From contig NZ_CP072941.1 of NCBI RefSeq assembly GCF_018069625.1, forward strand, positions 4,402,001-4,466,000: a stretch of 64,000 nucleotides of DNA, given 5' to 3'. The notes under the pieces were generated by a model. It saw only the letters and a program-made list of their open reading frames with translations, made no database searches and had not been told where the DNA came from. Made by a program: the position numbers and the translations under genes. Source of the stretch: Streptomyces yatensis (GTDB taxonomy: Bacteria; Actinomycetota; Actinomycetes; Streptomycetales; Streptomycetaceae). Below, piece by piece: positions 52,832 through 61,239 of this stretch. Every line of letters starts with the position of its first letter. Position 1 is the first letter of the stretch.

Positions 52832-55297
52832 ATGGTCGGCGACGAGCGCCTGGGGCGGCGGATAGGTTCCACCGGATCCGTACCGGACCGGTCGTGGCGC
52901 GGTGACGAGGCGAACCTCGCCCTCGGCGAGGACCCGGACCCCGCCCTCGACCGGACGCGGATCGAGCTGGAGTGGGAGAGCCGCTACCGCGCCGATGCCG
53001 TCCCCGGCCTCCGGCCGCACGCCGCCCCACAACCCGCCGCCGCGTTCTCCCGGCCCACCGCCGTGGGCCGCCCGCAACGCCCCCTGGCCGCCGTCACCAC
53101 CGCCGTCCGCCCCGCGCAACTGCCGGCCGCGGTGGCCGACTTCACCGGCCGCGAGGACCTCGTACGGGAGCTGAACGACCGGCTGGCGCCCGCCTCCGAC
53201 CGGCCGGCCGCCATCGCCATCGCCGGTATCGGAGGCATCGGCAAGACCGCCCTGGCCGTCCACTTCGCGCACACCGCCCGCCACCACTTCCCCGACGGCC
53301 AGCTCTACATCGACCTCGGCGGTGCGGGCTCCTCCCCCGCCGACCCCGAAACCGTGCTCGGCGCCTTCCTGCGCTCGCTCGGCACCCCCGACGCCGCCAT
53401 CCCGGACGGCACCGAGGAGCGCACCGCGCTCTACCGCGCCACTCTCGAAGGCCGCCGGGTCCTCGTCCTGCTGGACAACGCCCGCGACGCCGCCCAGGTG
53501 AGGCCGCTGCTCCCGGGCGAGGGCGCACCGGAGTGCCTGGCGCTGATCACCAGCCGCGCCCATATGGCCGACTTGGACGGTGCCCACCTGGTCGACCTGG
53601 ACGCGATGAGCCCGACGGAGGCGTTCGCCCTCTTCGCGCTGATCGTGGGCGAGGAGCGGGCGACGGTCGAGCGCGCGGCGGTCATGGAGGTGGTGGCGTC
53701 CTGCTCCCACCTCCCGCTCGCCATCCGCATCGCGGCCTGCCGGCTCGCCTCCCGGCGCACCTGGACCGTCTCCGTTCTCGCCCGCAAACTCGCCGACGAG
53801 CGCCGGCGGCTGGACGAGCTGCGGGCCGGGGATCTGGCGGTCAAGGCGACCTTCGGGCTCGGCTACGGACAGCTCGACCCGGCCCAGGCCCGCGCCTTCC
53901 GCCTCCTCGGCCTGGTCGGCGGCCCGGACATCTCGCTGCCGGCCGCGGGCGCGGTGCTCGGCCTCGACGTCGAGGAGACCGCCCGGCTCCTCACCTCCCT
54001 CGTGGACATCTCGCTGCTGGAGTCCGCCGTACCGGGGCGCTACCGGTTCCATGACCTCGTACGGCTCTACGCACGGGCCTGCGCCGAGCGGGAGTCGCAG
54101 GCGGCGGCGGAGCGCGAGGAGGCGCTGTCGCGGCTGCTGGACTTCTACCTCGCCACGGCGGCGCGGGTGTACGCCATGGAGCGGCCCGGGGACCGTATGG
54201 TCGAGCACCTGGAGCCCACCGGCCATCCCGGGCTGTGCTTCGAGACCTCGAAGGCCGCCCTGGACTGGCTCTTCGCGGAGGGCGACTGCCTGCTCGACTG
54301 CGTGCCCCGGTGCACCGGGGAGGAGACCACCCGCCGCCGCGCCGGGGATCTGCTGCTGGGCGCGCTGGACCTGGCCGAGTCCGGGGCCCGGCCGCGGCAG
54401 TACGAAACGGTGGCGCGGGCGGCCGGCGACGCGGCCCACGCCGCCGGGGACTCCCGTACCGAGGCCCGCGCCCGCTCGGCGCTGGGGCATCTGTACAGCT
54501 TCACGGGCCGGTACGCCCAGGCCGAGCGCGAGCTTCGGCTCGCCCTGGAGCTGGACGGGGAGGATCCGGTGATCGCCAGCCGCGCCTCCAACCAGCTCGG
54601 CATCGTCACCAACGGCCTGGGGCGGTACGACGACGCGGAGCGGTTCCTCGGACAGGCCCTCGAGGCGTTCCGCGCCGATGCCAACGAGGCCGGTGAGGCG
54701 AGCGCCCTGGCCAACCTCTCCCGGCTCCATGTGAGCCGGGGCCGCACCCGGAGCGGGGTGGAACTGGCCGAGCAGGGGCTCGCCATCTACCGCAGGCTCG
54801 GCGCCCCCTTGCGGCTCGCCAACGGGATGTACACCCTCGGCATCGCGCTGACGCGTGCCCACCGCCTGGAAGAGGCGGCCGTTCACCTCACCGAGGCGCT
54901 CGACCTGTTCCGCGAAGCCCGGCAGCCGCTGTGGGAAGGCATGGCACATTTCCGGCTGGCCGAAATGCATCTGGCAGCCCATCGCCCCACCAAGGCGGTC
55001 GCGCATGCCGAACAGTCCCTCGCCCTGGGCGGTCTCGGCGGCGAGTGGCGGCGCTTCTCCTTTCTCACCGTGTTGTCGAAGGCCCTGATGGCGGCCGGAC
55101 AGCGAAGCCGGGCCCAGGAGTACTGGAACCAGGCGCAAGCCCTTCGCGAACGGCTGGGATCGCCGGAGCCCGAGGAGGTGCGCCAGCTGCTGGCGGCCTC
55201 GGCACCGGACCTCCCGGCGGCCACGGATCCCCATCCCGGCCATCGGGACGCCTTTGGAGTCGGCCCCCCGGTGTCCGAAAGCGGGCCCTGGAACTGA
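52832..55297 (+). CDS. NB-ARC/TPR regulator lacking the SARP DNA-binding domain
   Basis: An 821-residue AfsR-like protein. Residues 1-90 have no DNA-binding or BTAD domain and look disordered. The NB-ARC domain starts at about 95 (PAAVADFTGREDLV), with Walker A GIGGIGKTA (K138) and the RRVLVLLDNARDAAQVRPLLPG block containing Walker B. A helical middle with YRFHDLVRLYARA follows, then TPR repeats from about 540. It is closely related to the next gene (long shared blocks such as LASRRTWTVSVLARKLA). It may act as a modifier of the full-length paralogue or of a pathway. ATG 52832 follows GGGGGG. Confidence 0.85.
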   Translation: MVGDERLGRRIGSTGSVPDRSWRGDEANLALGEDPDPALDRTRIELEWESRYRADAVPGLRPHAAPQPAAAFSRPTAVGRPQRPLAAVTTAVRPAQLPAAVADFTGREDLVRELNDRLAPASDRPAAIAIAGIGGIGKTALAVHFAHTARHHFPDGQLYIDLGGAGSSPADPETVLGAFLRSLGTPDAAIPDGTEERTALYRATLEGRRVLVLLDNARDAAQVRPLLPGEGAPECLALITSRAHMADLDGAHLVDLDAMSPTEAFALFALIVGEERATVERAAVMEVVASCSHLPLAIRIAACRLASRRTWTVSVLARKLADERRRLDELRAGDLAVKATFGLGYGQLDPAQARAFRLLGLVGGPDISLPAAGAVLGLDVEETARLLTSLVDISLLESAVPGRYRFHDLVRLYARACAERESQAAAEREEALSRLLDFYLATAARVYAMERPGDRMVEHLEPTGHPGLCFETSKAALDWLFAEGDCLLDCVPRCTGEETTRRRAGDLLLGALDLAESGARPRQYETVARAAGDAAHAAGDSRTEARARSALGHLYSFTGRYAQAERELRLALELDGEDPVIASRASNQLGIVTNGLGRYDDAERFLGQALEAFRADANEAGEASALANLSRLHVSRGRTRSGVELAEQGLAIYRRLGAPLRLANGMYTLGIALTRAHRLEEAAVHLTEALDLFREARQPLWEGMAHFRLAEMHLAAHRPTKAVAHAEQSLALGGLGGEWRRFSFLTVLSKALMAAGQRSRAQEYWNQAQALRERLGSPEPEEVRQLLAASAPDLPAATDPHPGHRDAFGVGPPVSESGPWN

Positions 55298-55357
55298 CGA
55301 TCCGTCGGCAAACGGAGGTCTCGAAGTCGGGCGGGCCTTGTGGAGAGGTCCGGCCCC

Positions 55358-55393
55358 TACTGACGTGAGGGGTATCGGCAAGGCAAACTGGCC
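55358..55393 (+). promoter_or_regulatory. Conserved promoter element of the SARP gene, copy 2
   Basis: TACTGACGT (55358-55366) and ACTGGCC (55387-55393), same 29-bp offset and similar flanks (GGCA/GGCA) as copy 1. It ends 32 bp before the ATG at 55426. Possible common activator or autoregulatory site. Confidence 0.55.
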
Positions 55394-55425
55394 CGTGCAA
55401 CTGGGAGCGGAGGCAGGGGGAGACC

Positions 55426-58350
55426 ATGGCCGGCGAGAAGGAGCGGGCGCGGGAGCAGTCCTTGCGCTTCACCGTGCTCGGACCGGTACGGGCCTTTCGG
55501 GGCGAGGAACAGCTGAGCACCGGGTCACCGCAGCAAAGAGCCCTGCTCGCCGCTCTGTTGCTGCGCGGCGGGCGCACCGCCACCGCCCCCGAACTCGTCG
55601 ACGCCCTGTGGGGCGACGATCCGCCGGACGCCGCGATCGCGGCCCTGCGCACCTACGCCTCCAGGCTGCGCAAGGCGTTCGCCCCGCATTCGGACATCCT
55701 GGTCAGCGAATCGGGCGGCTACGCGGTCCAAGTGGGCCTCGGCGCCCTGGACATCGATGTGGCCGAGAGCCTGGCGACGGAGGCGGAGAAGGCCCGGCAC
55801 TCGGGCGACCGGCTGCGCGCCCATGAGCTCATCGGCCGGGCGCTGGACCTCTGGGACGGCGAGGCCCTGGCCGGGCTGTCGGGGCCCTACGCCACGACGC
55901 AGCGCGCCCGGCTGTCGGAGTGGCAGCTCGTGCTCACCGAGACCAGACTCGATCTCGACCTGGAGCTGGGCCACCACACCGAGGTGGTCTCCGAGCTCAC
56001 CGCGCTGACCGCCGCCCATCCGCTCCGGGAGCGGCTGCGCGAGCTGCTGATGCTGGCGCTCTACCGCAGCGGACGGCAGGCCGAGGCCCTGGCGGTGTAC
56101 AACGACACCCGGCGGCTGCTCGCCGAGGATCTCGGCGTGGACCCCTGCCCGGAGCTCTCCGAGCTGCATCAGCGGATTCTGCAGGCGGACGCCGAGCTGG
56201 CGAGTCCGGTGGACGACCGCACGCACGCCGGGCCCACCTTCGTGCGGCCGGCCCAGCTGCCCGCCACGGTCGCGGACTTCACCGGCCGGGTCGCCTTCGT
56301 CGAGGAGCTGAGCGATGAGCTCGCCACCGCCGAGGGGCGTGTCATGGCCGTGTCAGCAGTGGCCGGAATCGGCGGGGTCGGCAAGACGACGCTCGCCGTG
56401 CACGTCGCCCACGCGGCCCGCGCCCACTTCCCCGACGGCCAGCTCTACGTCGACCTCCAGGGCGCCGGTCCGGTGCCCGCGGAGCCCAACGCGATCCTGG
56501 GCGCCTTCCTGCGCGCCCTCGGCACCCCGGACAGCGCGATCCCCGAGGGCGTCCACGAGCGGGCCGCGCTCTACCGCTCGATGCTGGACGGCCGCCGGGT
56601 GCTCACACTGCTCGACAACGCACGCGACGCCGCGCAGGTCAGGCCGCTGCTGCCCGGTACGCCCGGGTGCGCCGCGCTGATCACCAGCCGGACCCGGATG
56701 GTCGACCTGGAGGGCGCCCACCTGGTCGACCTGGATGTGATGAGCCCCGAGGAGGCGCTGGTCCTCTTCACCCGCATCGTCGGCGCGGAGCGGGTCAGCT
56801 CCGAGCGCGACGCGGCCATGGACGTGGTGGCGGCCTGCGGTTTCCTGCCGCTGGCCATCCGGATCGCGGCCTCCCGGCTGGCCTCGCGCCGCACCTGGAC
56901 CGTCTCCACGCTGGCGCGCAAGCTCGCCAACCAGCGCCGGCGGCTGGACGAGCTGCGCGCGGGCGACCTGGCCGTACGGGCCACCTTCGAGCTGGGCTAC
57001 GGCCAGTTGGAGCCGCCGCAGGCCCGGGCGTTCCGGCTGCTGGGGCTGGCGGACGGCCCCGACATCTCGCTCGCCGCGGCGGCCGTCGTCCTGCAGCTGG
57101 ACACCTTCGACGCCGAGGAGCTCCTGGAGTCCCTGGTCGACGCCTCCCTGCTGGAGTCCGCGGCGCCCGGCCGCTACCGCTTCCACGACCTCGTACGGCT
57201 CTACGCGCGTGACCGCGCGGAGCGGCACCAGTCGGCCGCGGAACGCGAGGCGGCGCTCTCCCGGCTGCTGAACTTCTACCTCGCCACGGCGGCGCGGGTG
57301 TACGCCATGGAGCGGCCGGGCGACCGGCTGGGCGACCACCTGGCGCCCGCCGACCACCCCGGGCTGGTCTTCCCGCATCAGGGCGCCGCCCTGGACTGGC
57401 TGTTCACCGAGGCCGACTGCCTGCTGGCCTGCGCCCAGCAGGCCGCCTCGGGCACCACCCTGGGCCGGGCGGCGGATCTGCTGCTCGCCGCCATGGACCT
57501 GGCCGAATCCGGTGCCAACGCCCCGCGCTACGAGGCCGTCGCCCGCGTCGTCAGCGAGACGGCACACACGGTCGGCGACACCCGGGCCGAGGGCCGGGCC
57601 CGCACCTGCCTGGCCAAGGTGCGCAACCTCACCGGCCGGCTGGAGGAGGCCGACGCCGAGGCGGAGCGCGCCCTGGCCCTGGGCTCCACGGTCGAGGACC
57701 ACGTGACCATGGGGCGCGCCCTCACCGAGCGCGGCATCATCGCGCACCTCAGCCGCACCCGCTGGGACGACGCGGAGCGGCACTTCCTCCGCGCCATCGA
57801 CGCCTACCGGGCCGTGGACGACCAGCCCGGCGAGGCCAGCGCGCTGTGCAACCTGTCCCGCGCGTATGTGGAGATGGGCCGGATCGACAGCGCCGTGGAC
57901 CTGGCCCGGCAGGGCGTGCGGATCTACGGAAGCCTGGGGCGCACCCTGCGCCTGGCCAACGGCAAGTACGCGCTGGGTATCGCCCTGACCGGGGCCGGAA
58001 GCCTGACGCTCGCCCTGGAGCAGCTCACCGAGGCCCTCGGCCTCTTCCGTGAGCACCGCCAGCCGCTGTGGGAGGGCATGACCCACCAGCGGATGGCCGA
58101 GGCGCAGCTGTCCATCGGGCGCCCGGCGGAGGCCGCCACCCACGCCGAACAGGCCCTCGCCCTACGGGGCATCGGGGGCGAGTGGCGCCGGGCCATCGTG
58201 CTGACGCTGCTCGGCAAGGCGCTGCTGGAGCTCGGCCAGAACGAGCGCGCGGACGCCTGCTGGCGTGAGGCGCTGTCGATCCACGAGCGGCTGGGAGCAC
58301 CGGAGGCGGAGGACGTCCGGGGGCTGCTGACCCCCGCGACCGCGGCATAA
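55426..58350 (+). CDS. AfsR/SARP family transcriptional regulator with NB-ARC and TPR
   Basis: A 974-residue regulator. Residues 8-100 are the OmpR-like DNA-binding domain (RFTVLGPVRAFRGEEQL, AALRTYASRLRKAF), followed by the BTAD domain (about 105-255). The NB-ARC ATPase (from about 290) has GIGGVGKTT with K320 and RRVLTLLDNARDAAQVRPLLPG. TPRs follow from about residue 690. SARP regulators activate antibiotic clusters and other secondary functions; no biosynthetic cluster is in the window. It is a tandem paralogue of the preceding gene, which lacks the first 250 residues. ATG 55426 follows AGGGGGAG. Its target is unknown. Confidence 0.92.
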   Translation: MAGEKERAREQSLRFTVLGPVRAFRGEEQLSTGSPQQRALLAALLLRGGRTATAPELVDALWGDDPPDAAIAALRTYASRLRKAFAPHSDILVSESGGYAVQVGLGALDIDVAESLATEAEKARHSGDRLRAHELIGRALDLWDGEALAGLSGPYATTQRARLSEWQLVLTETRLDLDLELGHHTEVVSELTALTAAHPLRERLRELLMLALYRSGRQAEALAVYNDTRRLLAEDLGVDPCPELSELHQRILQADAELASPVDDRTHAGPTFVRPAQLPATVADFTGRVAFVEELSDELATAEGRVMAVSAVAGIGGVGKTTLAVHVAHAARAHFPDGQLYVDLQGAGPVPAEPNAILGAFLRALGTPDSAIPEGVHERAALYRSMLDGRRVLTLLDNARDAAQVRPLLPGTPGCAALITSRTRMVDLEGAHLVDLDVMSPEEALVLFTRIVGAERVSSERDAAMDVVAACGFLPLAIRIAASRLASRRTWTVSTLARKLANQRRRLDELRAGDLAVRATFELGYGQLEPPQARAFRLLGLADGPDISLAAAAVVLQLDTFDAEELLESLVDASLLESAAPGRYRFHDLVRLYARDRAERHQSAAEREAALSRLLNFYLATAARVYAMERPGDRLGDHLAPADHPGLVFPHQGAALDWLFTEADCLLACAQQAASGTTLGRAADLLLAAMDLAESGANAPRYEAVARVVSETAHTVGDTRAEGRARTCLAKVRNLTGRLEEADAEAERALALGSTVEDHVTMGRALTERGIIAHLSRTRWDDAERHFLRAIDAYRAVDDQPGEASALCNLSRAYVEMGRIDSAVDLARQGVRIYGSLGRTLRLANGKYALGIALTGAGSLTLALEQLTEALGLFREHRQPLWEGMTHQRMAEAQLSIGRPAEAATHAEQALALRGIGGEWRRAIVLTLLGKALLELGQNERADACWREALSIHERLGAPEAEDVRGLLTPATAA

Positions 58351-58411
58351 TCGCGCGTCCCGCCGACCGTTCATCAATCGTTTATCGCCGTCCGGGAGTC
58401 TTAGTACCGGT

Positions 58412-58442
58412 CGACCCGTCCCCGCGGGGGGCAGACGGGTCG
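58412..58442 (+). terminator. Hairpin after the SARP gene
   Basis: CGACCCGTC (58412-58420) pairs with GACGGGTCG (58434-58442), a 9-bp stem and 13-nt loop, 61 bp after the SARP stop. The 214-bp gap otherwise holds the promoter of the repeat-peptide gene. Confidence 0.5.
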
Positions 58443-58564
58443 GTTGCGAGGTCACACCGTAAGGTGGGCGGCCCTTTTGAGACACCTGTCCGGCGACCCA
58501 CGGGGGAGTCGCCGGGCGGGTGTCAACGGGCCTCTACCGACCAGAGCATCCGATGGAGTTGATC

Positions 58565-58927
58565 GTGACAGACACGGACAAGAAGCCCCAGTCCGACACC
58601 TACCGGCCACTGGAGGCCGACCCGGCGACCCTCACTCCTCAGGACGAGGGCCACACGCCGGCGCCGCCCCAGGTGGCCACCCAGGGCGAAGGCCACACGC
58701 CCGCCCCGCCGCAGCTGATCACTCAGGGGGAAGGGCACACGCCCGCACCTCCGCAGCTCAGCACGATGGACGAGGGCCACACCCCGGCGCCGCCGCAGCT
58801 GAGCACCCAGGGGGAGGGCCACACGCCCGCGCCGCCGCAGCTCAGCACCAAGGGCGAGGGTCACACCCCGGCACCGCCGCAGCTGAGCGCCGAGGGTGAG
58901 GGTCACACTCCCTCGGCACCCCAGTAG
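58565..58927 (+). CDS. Small repeat protein, seven EGHTPAPPQ units
   Basis: A 120-residue protein made almost wholly of repeats. EGH occurs at residues 28, 42, 56, 70, 84, 98 and 112, exactly 14 apart, each in a unit like TQGEGHTPAPPQLS; the last is EGHTPSAPQ. No signal peptide, TM helix or known fold is visible. The GTG at 58565 has GGAG with a 5-nt spacer; an ATG at 58553 is in frame but has no ribosome site. It resembles the small Streptomyces proteins labelled 'sigma-like', which I know only as repeat-containing peptides. A secreted peptide gene 250 bp downstream ends with EGHAPTSPQ. It could be a structural or metal-binding protein or a multi-core peptide precursor; no modifying enzymes adjoin. 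Confidence 0.7.
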   Translation: MTDTDKKPQSDTYRPLEADPATLTPQDEGHTPAPPQVATQGEGHTPAPPQLITQGEGHTPAPPQLSTMDEGHTPAPPQLSTQGEGHTPAPPQLSTKGEGHTPAPPQLSAEGEGHTPSAPQ

Positions 58928-58969
58928 GGCCACCACGGAACGCCGTTCGTATCCACCAGGTAACCGCGG

Positions 58970-59012
58970 GGCCGATGTCGATGACGCGGAGGGGACGTCA
59001 TCGGCGTCGGCC
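58970..59012 (+). terminator. Terminator hairpin after the repeat-protein gene
   Basis: The 17-nt arm at 58970-58986 (GGCCGATGTCGATGACG) pairs with 58996-59012, with two G-U wobbles and a 9-nt loop, 42 bp after the stop codon. It separates the two EGH peptide genes. Confidence 0.65.
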
Positions 59013-59122
59013 CCTCTGTGCGGGCACCTCCGGACGAACGGCTCCGCGCACCACCAGGCGGGCCCCCTTTCCGCCAAGCTTCGACCAGTTCCGGCCAGAT
59101 GGCCGAACACACGTACCCCTCT

Positions 59123-59149
59123 TTGTTAATTTGCAGTACAAAATAGATA
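59123..59149 (+). promoter_or_regulatory. AT-rich promoter of the small secreted peptide gene
   Basis: The region 59119-59152 is unusually AT-rich for this genome. TTGTTA (59123-59128) and TAGATA (59144-59149) stand 15 bp apart as a possible -35/-10 pair. The gene starts at 59177. Confidence 0.45.
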
Positions 59150-59176
59150 ATCACCCCCCGTATCGGAGGAACCGGA

Positions 59177-59374
59177 ATGACTCGTGCCACAAAGGGCATT
59201 GCGACCTTGATTATCGCGATAGGTGCCGCGGTCGGAGCCACAAGCCAGACAGCCGCATTCGCAGCTGCAAGCGATAGTCACACCCCCATCGTCGGCGCGG
59301 ACAGTAGCGAATACGCCACTGCTGCCGCCCCCGCCCCGCAGGGCGAGGGCCATGCTCCCACCAGCCCGCAGTAG
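59177..59374 (+). CDS. Small secreted peptide with EGHAPTSPQ tail
   Basis: A 65-residue preprotein. A clear signal peptide (MTRATKGIATLIIAIGAAVG...) ends near AFA/AASD, leaving about 35 residues. The C-terminus GEGHAPTSPQ is the same motif as the repeats of the gene at 58565. The ATG has GGAGGA 6 nt upstream. It is not similar to any family that I recognise. It is flanked by its own AT-rich promoter and a strong terminator, so it is a separate transcription unit. A secreted partner or extracellular form of the repeat peptide is inferred. Confidence 0.72.
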   Translation: MTRATKGIATLIIAIGAAVGATSQTAAFAAASDSHTPIVGADSSEYATAAAPAPQGEGHAPTSPQ

Positions 59375-59401
59375 GCGCGGCGAGACGACTTACGCAGGCC
59401 G

Positions 59402-59431
59402 AAGGGGCCGGGCGAACATGCCCGGCCCCTT
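59402..59431. terminator. Strong bidirectional terminator between the peptide gene and fadD
   Basis: AAGGGGCCGGGC (59402-59413) and GCCCGGCCCCTT (59420-59431) form a perfect 12-bp stem with a 6-nt loop, flanked by A and T residues, between the ends of the convergent genes. Confidence 0.75.
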
Positions 59432-59512
59432 GGTGATGCCCCGGCCCACGTGTGATGCCACGGCCCCTTGGTGATGCCACGCCCGCGCACGCCCTCGGCG
59501 GCGGCTGGGGTC

Positions 59513-61123
59513 TTACGAGAGTGACCGGCCCGCGCGCAGCTCGGCCTTGAGGACCTTGCCGCTGGCGTTGCGCGGCAGCTCGGCCAGGAACACCACCTGC
59601 CGCGGCACCTTGTAGTTGGCCATCTCCCGGCGCGACCAGGCGATCAGATCGTCCGCCGTCAGCGTCGAGTCCGGGCGGCGGACCGCGTACGCCTTGGCCA
59701 CCTCGCCCAGGCGCGCGTCCGGGATGCCGACGACGGCGACATCGGCCACATCGGGGTGGCGGGCGATGAGTTGCTCGATCTCGGCGGGATAGGCGTTGAA
59801 GCCGCCGACGATGAACATGTCCTTGATGCGGTCGGTGATGCGCAGATTGCCCTGCTCGTCCATCACCCCGACATCGCCGGTCCGCAGCCAGCCGTCGGGG
59901 GTGATGGTGCGGGACGTGGCGATCGGATCCTCGAAGTAGCCGGGGGTGATGTGGTAGCCGCGGACCCAGACCTCGCCCGGCCGCCCCGGCGGGAGTTCGC
60001 GTCCGGCGGGAAGGGCGATCTTGACCTCGGTGTCCGGAATCGCACGGCCGGCCGTGCCCGCGATGACCTCGGGCGGATCGCCACGGCGGCACATCGTGAC
60101 GGTGCCGGACGCCTCCGTCAGGCCGTACGCCGTCAGGACGGTGGCGACCCCGAGCTCCGAGCGCAGCCGTTCCACCAGCTCCAGCGGGACCACGGCGGCG
60201 CCGGTGACGACCAGGCGCAGCGTGGACAGGTCATGGCCGGCCCGGGACGGGTGGTCGAGGAGCGACTGGTGGAGGGTGGGCGGGCCGGGGAGGACGGTGA
60301 TGCGCTCGGCGGCGATGTTGGCCAGGGCGGTCTCCACACTGAAGACCGGCTGCGGCACCATCGTGGCGCCGCGGCTCAGACAGGCGATGATGCCCGCCTT
60401 GTAGCCGAAGGTGTGGAAGAACGGGTTCACGATCAGATAGCGATCGCCCGCCGCCAGCCCCGTGATCTCGCTCCAGGTGTCGAAGACCCGCACGGTCTGG
60501 AAGTGCGTGGTCACCACGCCCTTGGGCCGGCCGGTGGTGCCGGAGGTGAAGGTGATGTCGGACGGGTCCGTGGGGCGCACCGCCTCCGCCCGGGACCGGA
60601 CCTGCTCCGGCGCTACGGCGTCGCCCAGCGCCAGGAACTCCTTCCAGGTGCGGAAGTCCTCGGGGCCGTTGTCGGCGAGGACCACCACCTCCCGCAGGTA
60701 GGGCAGGCGCGGCAGGGGGCCGTGGCCCGTCCCGTCCCCCGCCGCCCGGCGCAGCGACGCCACATACGAGGTGCCCAGGAAGGTGCCGGTGATGAACAGG
60801 TGCGAGGCCCGGGTGCGGCGCAGCACATACGCCGCCTCCGCGCCCTTGAAGCGGGTGTTGACCGGGACCAGCACACCGCCCGCGGTGACCGCGCCGAGCG
60901 CCGCCACGATCCAGTCGGTGGTGTTGGGCGCCCAGATCGCGGCGCGGTCGCCGGGTTCGAGGCCCGAGGCGACGCACGCGGCCGCGGCCCGTTCGATCCG
61001 GGCGCCGAGTTCGGCGTACGAGATCCGGGCGCGGCCCTCGACCACGGCCTCGGCCGGGCCGTATCGCTCGACCGCCGCCCGGATCAGGGCCGGGACGGTG
61101 TTCCCCTGTGCCATCCGTTGCAT
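59513..61123 (-). CDS. Acyl-CoA synthetase (FadD-like AMP-binding ligase)
   Basis: A 536-residue ANL superfamily ligase. ITFTSGTTGRPKGVV is the P-loop, AYGLTEASG the A5 motif, and WLRTGDVGVMDEQGNL and GGFNAYPAEIEQL the hinge region. The C-terminal PRQVVFLAELPRNASGKVLKAEL holds the catalytic lysine, all intact. It activates a carboxylic acid to its CoA thioester. I chose ATG 61123 with GGGGAGGGGAG 8 nt upstream; the frame is open to 61213 without a better site. Divergent from the thiolase-like gene, with a shared operator (61169) in the common promoter. Substrate unknown. Confidence 0.9.
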   Translation of the reverse strand: MQRMAQGNTVPALIRAAVERYGPAEAVVEGRARISYAELGARIERAAAACVASGLEPGDRAAIWAPNTTDWIVAALGAVTAGGVLVPVNTRFKGAEAAYVLRRTRASHLFITGTFLGTSYVASLRRAAGDGTGHGPLPRLPYLREVVVLADNGPEDFRTWKEFLALGDAVAPEQVRSRAEAVRPTDPSDITFTSGTTGRPKGVVTTHFQTVRVFDTWSEITGLAAGDRYLIVNPFFHTFGYKAGIIACLSRGATMVPQPVFSVETALANIAAERITVLPGPPTLHQSLLDHPSRAGHDLSTLRLVVTGAAVVPLELVERLRSELGVATVLTAYGLTEASGTVTMCRRGDPPEVIAGTAGRAIPDTEVKIALPAGRELPPGRPGEVWVRGYHITPGYFEDPIATSRTITPDGWLRTGDVGVMDEQGNLRITDRIKDMFIVGGFNAYPAEIEQLIARHPDVADVAVVGIPDARLGEVAKAYAVRRPDSTLTADDLIAWSRREMANYKVPRQVVFLAELPRNASGKVLKAELRAGRSLS

Positions 61124-61168
61124 CGGACCGCTCCCCTCCCCGGAACCCGGGACGGACGACCCCACTAG

Positions 61169-61183
61169 CTGACTACCCGTCAG
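61169..61183. promoter_or_regulatory. Shared operator, site E: CTGACTACCCGTCAG
   Basis: One mismatch from CTGACGNNNCGTCAG. It lies 45 bp before fadD and 56 bp before the thiolase-like gene, so it can control both arms. Confidence 0.6.
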
Positions 61184-61239
61184 ATTAGCGGTAGCCTTCC
61201 CCGCTGTCAGCACCGGTGAACGCGACCACGGAGGCGGCC

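Noticed and set aside
52832..58350. Part of an antibiotic gene cluster, given the SARP regulator
   Set aside because: No polyketide, NRPS, terpene or RiPP enzyme is seen in the window; the neighbours are catabolic.
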